DNA of 37,462 bases, from positions 1 to 37,462 of the forward strand of contig NZ_ANBB01000006.1 of assembly GCF_000341105.1 (NCBI RefSeq), read 5' to 3'. The DNA comes from Nocardiopsis potens DSM 45234 (GTDB lineage Bacteria > Actinomycetota > Actinomycetes > Streptosporangiales > Streptosporangiaceae). The position numbers and the translations under genes are program-made. Position 1 is the stretch's first letter; each line of letters starts with the position of its first letter. Below, in pieces: positions 36,963-37,462 of the stretch. Below the pieces are notes generated by a model. That model made no database searches. It saw nothing but the letters and a program-made list of their open reading frames with translations, and was not told the DNA's origin.

Positions 36963-37462
36963 TCAGTCCAAGGCGGTGACGTCGACGGGCGGCGGCGCCG
37001 GGGCGGGCACCGCGGTCCACAGCAGGGCCAGGGCGGCCATGGCCGCCGCGAACGCGAGTGCGCCGCGGCGGCCTGCGGCCCAGGGGGCGCGGAACCGGAC
37101 CGGGTTCTCCACCAGGTGGGTCGAGAGCGCGGCCAGAGCGGTGGAGACGGCGCACACCAGGGCCGTCCACCACCAGCCGGACAGGCCGGTGGCCTCGGGG
37201 GAGAGCAGTACGATGACCGGCCAGTGCCACAGGTAGAGGCTGTAGGAGACCGTACCCGTCCAGCGCAGCGGCCCCCAGGACAGGATCCGCGGCATCGGCC
37301 CCTCGGGCGTTCGCGCGCACAGGCCGATGAGCAGGGCGCAGGCCAGGGCGTGCGCGAACAGGCCGCCCCGGTACAGCCACGGCGAGGCCGTCCCGTCGGC
37401 GAGCAGCCACATCGCGCCGATCGCGGCCGCCAGGGCCGCGGTCGCGGCGGGGGGGGGCCCCG
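36963..37462 (-). CDS. Acyltransferase 3 (OafA/YrhL) family protein, C-terminal part
   Basis: The gene runs off the window edge; its start is outside. At least 166 C-terminal residues are visible, mostly membrane helices. The diagnostic segment is RWTGTVSYSLYLWHWPVIVLL, followed by LAALSTHLVENPVRFR, both typical of acyltransferase-3 proteins of OafA type that O-acylate surface polysaccharides. It ends with only a short extracytoplasmic tail, so no C-terminal SGNH domain is fused. The SGNH lipoprotein at 33523 could supply such an activity in trans. A run of ten G bases at 37449-37458 near the edge may hide an indel. Confidence 0.85.
   Translation of the reverse strand, partial: GPPPAATAALAAAIGAMWLLADGTASPWLYRGGLFAHALACALLIGLCARTPEGPMPRILSWGPLRWTGTVSYSLYLWHWPVIVLLSPEATGLSGWWWTALVCAVSTALAALSTHLVENPVRFRAPWAAGRRGALAFAAAMAALALLWTAVPAPAPPPVDVTALD

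Noticed and set aside
37449-37458. Run of ten G bases near the window edge
   Set aside because: It is probably a difficult homopolymer inside the acyltransferase gene and not a biological signal.

Overview
The window is very GC-rich (mostly above 70%), with GTG starts, heavy third-position GC, many apparently leaderless promoters and typical actinobacterial families (WYL regulators, VOC and SRPBCC proteins, MacB/FtsX exporters, HisKA_3 kinases). A filamentous actinomycete, perhaps near Nocardiopsis or Streptomonospora, is a reasonable guess, but nothing here fixes the genus. No rRNA, tRNA or CRISPR array was seen.

Layout. 1-4704: the end of an FtsX-type permease, a Mut7-C RNase-like protein, a tautomerase/TetR pair, a divergent ArsR-SRPBCC fusion with a dihydrofolate-reductase-like gene, and the wreck of a second DHFR-like gene. 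4792-10257: one 1821-residue acyl-CoA carboxylase carrying biotin carboxylase, biotin carrier and carboxyltransferase domains in one chain. 10588-13876: a small methyltransferase, two possible micro-ORFs and a Tat-exported alkylsulfatase of the metallo-beta-lactamase fold. 13878-14924: an IS481-family element inserted exactly at the sulfatase stop codon. 15210-17636: a WYL regulator divergent from a RidA-like gene, then a two-domain VOC protein. 17814-22757: an FtsX/MacB-type exporter divergent from its likely sensor kinase and response regulator.

The main feature is a complete 10,068-bp Tn3-family transposon at 22758-32825. It has inverted repeats identical over 43 bp and a 5-bp target duplication (GAGTT). 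It splits the response-regulator gene into a receiver half (22381-22757) and a LuxR-type DNA-binding half (32831-33122). Removing the transposon and one GAGTT copy restores one 222-residue frame. Gene order inside is tnpA, then a leftward heavy-metal operon (CmtR-type sensor, P1B-ATPase with an SPC motif, LspA, CadD), then a rightward trio (SAM methyltransferase, ICMT-like membrane enzyme, 44-residue Cys-Cys membrane peptide), then a leftward tyrosine recombinase and a rightward GNAT protein. A probable resolution site lies at the 5' end of the recombinase gene: an 11-6-11 inverted core plus two 16-bp direct repeats, reminiscent of the TnpI/IRS modules of Tn4430-type elements.

33523-37462: an SGNH-hydrolase lipoprotein divergent from an OmpR-type two-component system whose kinase overlaps a GerMN-like lipoprotein gene, then a partial acyltransferase-3 gene. 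This looks like a cell-envelope locus.
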